Assembly: GCA_903918595.1 (NCBI GenBank)
Contig: CAIXFB010000028.1
Span: 1 to 7,203, forward strand
DNA: 7,203 bases
DNA from: an uncultured Actinomycetes bacterium
Lineage (GTDB): Bacteria; Actinomycetota; Actinomycetes; S36-B12
Reading direction: 5' to 3'
The notes under the pieces were generated by a model. The model did no database searches. It saw only the letters and a program-made list of their open reading frames with translations, and was not told where the DNA came from. Shown here in pieces: positions 6,468-7,203 of this stretch. Every line of letters begins with the position of its first letter. Within the stretch, counting starts at the first letter, position 1. A program made the position numbers and the translations under genes.

Positions 6468-6523
6468 ACAACTGCTCGCAGGTCAGACCAAAAGGCCCGG
6501 CACGAGACCCCCCGTGCCCCAAC

Positions 6524-6529
6524 AGATTA
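6524..6529 (-). promoter_or_regulatory. Candidate -10 element of the cold-shock gene (TAATCT)
   Basis: TAATCT on the minus strand fits TAnnnT. It would give a leader of about 58 bases, which includes most of a small hairpin (GGCACG...CGTGCC, 6499-6518) and a G6 run. No -35 is recognised. Confidence 0.4.
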
Positions 6530-6569
6530 GCGCCATCCCCATTTTTTGCGCCCAGCCCGGGTATCTACC

Positions 6570-6575
6570 TACGCT
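6570..6575 (+). promoter_or_regulatory. Leaderless -10 element of the small membrane protein gene (TACGCT)
   Basis: TACGCT, then 7 bases, then ATG 6583. This is the same geometry as upstream of 5605 and 6839. No Shine-Dalgarno is present. Confidence 0.55.
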
Positions 6576-6582
6576 GGCCACC

Positions 6583-6828
6583 ATGACCGATCCAGGCAGT
6601 CACCCCATGACGCAACGCGGGCGTCGGGCTGACCTGGTGCTCCGGATAGGCGTTGGAGTCACTGCGCTGGGGCTTCTGTTCAGCGTTATCGCCCTAGTCC
6701 CACTGGCGATTCCTTCGTGGACTCCGCCAGGCTGGCTCTGGTTCGCCGCCATGGTCATCGGAGTGGGACTCATCATCATGATCATTGGGCTGGTGCTCTC
6801 CGCTCGCGGTCGACGCCGCAGGTCGTAA
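6583..6828 (+). CDS. Small two-span membrane protein of unknown function
   Basis: An 81-residue protein: a polar basic N-terminus (MTQRGRRAD at residues 9-17), a helix at about 20-43, a short PSWTPPGW loop, a second helix at about 52-73 and a basic RGRRRRS tail. Both ends are probably cytoplasmic. ATG 6583 is preferred over the frame start at 6514, because 6514-6582 reads as non-coding intergenic DNA and a TAnnnT sits 7 bases before 6583; ATG 6607 is also possible. Small proteins like this appear between cold-shock and XPB-associated helicase genes in other Actinobacteria, from memory of the neighbourhood. No function can be assigned. Confidence 0.78.
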   Translation: MTDPGSHPMTQRGRRADLVLRIGVGVTALGLLFSVIALVPLAIPSWTPPGWLWFAAMVIGVGLIIMIIGLVLSARGRRRRS

Positions 6829-6831
6829 CGT
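6826..6831 (+). promoter_or_regulatory. Leaderless -10 element of the helicase-associated gene (TAACGT)
   Basis: TAACGT begins with the TAA stop of the preceding gene, is followed by 7 bases and then ATG 6839. This would let the last gene be transcribed on its own as a leaderless mRNA. A GGCGG just before the ATG is too close to be a good Shine-Dalgarno. Confidence 0.5.
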
Positions 6832-6838
6832 TAGGCGG

Positions 6839-7203
6839 ATGTCCGCACCTAAGAGCCTCGCCGACGATCTTCGTCGCCGCGATGCATCCGGCTTGCAGCG
6901 GCTATTCGCCCGCCGGCCGGATCTGCTGTCACCAGCTCCCTCAGACATGACGGTTCTCACGACTCGGGCGACAACGAGCCCGTCGATTTCGCGTTGTTTG
7001 GAAACCCTCGACGCGCTCGAGGTCTTCGCGCTTTCGGTCGCGTCCGAGGAGACACTCACAAACTCTCTCAGCGAGGCCGAACTCACCAGTGCCATTGCCA
7101 CTCGGATTGATCCGAACGACGCAGAACTGCTGAACTGCCTTCCTGGTGCACTTGACGTACTCAGGGACGCTGCGTTCCTGTGGGGTGATGCAAGTTCGAT
7201 TCG
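6839..7203 (+). CDS. XPB-associated 'helicase C-terminal domain' protein, N-terminal part (cut by window end)
   Basis: The frame is open from ATG 6839 to the window end (121 complete codons) with no stop. It begins MSAPKSLADDLRRRDASG, continues LQRLFARRPDLLSPAPSDM and TVLTTRATTSPSISRCLETLDAL, then EVFALSVA. This matches the start of the actinobacterial family annotated as helicase C-terminal/XPB-Ssl2 N-terminal domain protein (mycobacterial Rv0862c type), usually 700-800 residues and often adjacent to the XPB helicase gene. The family is alpha-helical at this end, with winged-helix-like DNA-binding segments; a partnership with XPB is an inference from gene neighbourhood. It starts 10 bases after the preceding stop. 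The minus-strand frame across 6694-7101 is its shadow. Confidence 0.88.
   Translation, partial: MSAPKSLADDLRRRDASGLQRLFARRPDLLSPAPSDMTVLTTRATTSPSISRCLETLDALEVFALSVASEETLTNSLSEAELTSAIATRIDPNDAELLNCLPGALDVLRDAAFLWGDASSI

Noticed and set aside
6694..7101. 135-codon minus-strand frame at the right end
   Set aside because: It is the shadow of the small membrane protein and the XPB-associated gene, both supported by family-like sequence on the plus strand.

Overview
The window looks like chromosomal core DNA from a moderately GC-rich actinobacterium (Actinomycetes; order not resolvable from sequence alone). The reasons are the protein families present (an SftH/MrfA-type helicase, DUF2530, DUF3027, a DUF2771-like lipoprotein, a long-tailed cold-shock protein and the N-terminus of an XPB-associated 'helicase C-terminal' protein). 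Frequent GTG starts and several apparent leaderless promoters of TAnnnT-7 nt-ATG form fit the same assignment. There is no sign of a prophage, insertion sequence, CRISPR array, rRNA or tRNA. The family assignments come from reading motifs, not from a database search.

Layout. Positions 1-2079 (+) hold a superfamily 2 DNA helicase with its 5' end cut off by the window edge. Its last 59 bases overlap, tail to tail, a minus-strand gene for a secreted beta-propeller-like protein (2021-2854). That gene is preceded, with a GTGA stop/start overlap, by a 29-codon gene for a single-span membrane peptide (2851-2940). Upstream of the peptide lies a 65-bp gap with a 15-bp tandem repeat inside a 13-bp inverted repeat, then a minus-strand purine permease of the NCS2/AzgA type (3006-4478). 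A 108-bp divergent region separates the permease from a small DUF2530 membrane protein (4587-4808, +). This gene converges, 6 bp apart, on a DUF3027 gene (4815 to about 5567, -). DUF3027 is divergent from and nearly abuts a lipoprotein gene (5605-6066, +), which converges, 7 bp apart, on a cold-shock protein gene (6074-6457, -). A further divergent region leads to a two-span membrane protein (6583-6828, +) and the 5' part of a helicase-associated protein (6839 to beyond 7203, +).

How the genes relate. Strand alternates almost gene by gene, so most genes are probably transcribed singly. The exceptions are the peptide/propeller pair (translationally coupled) and possibly the last two plus-strand genes. 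The right half (DUF3027, lipoprotein, cold-shock protein, small membrane protein, XPB-associated protein) looks like a conserved but largely uncharacterised actinobacterial neighbourhood with a nucleic-acid flavour, next to a transport gene (purine permease). Nothing here is clearly a new defence or mobile system. The most original signals are the repeat-in-hairpin structure ahead of the 29-aa peptide, the peptide itself, and the repeated leaderless promoter geometry.
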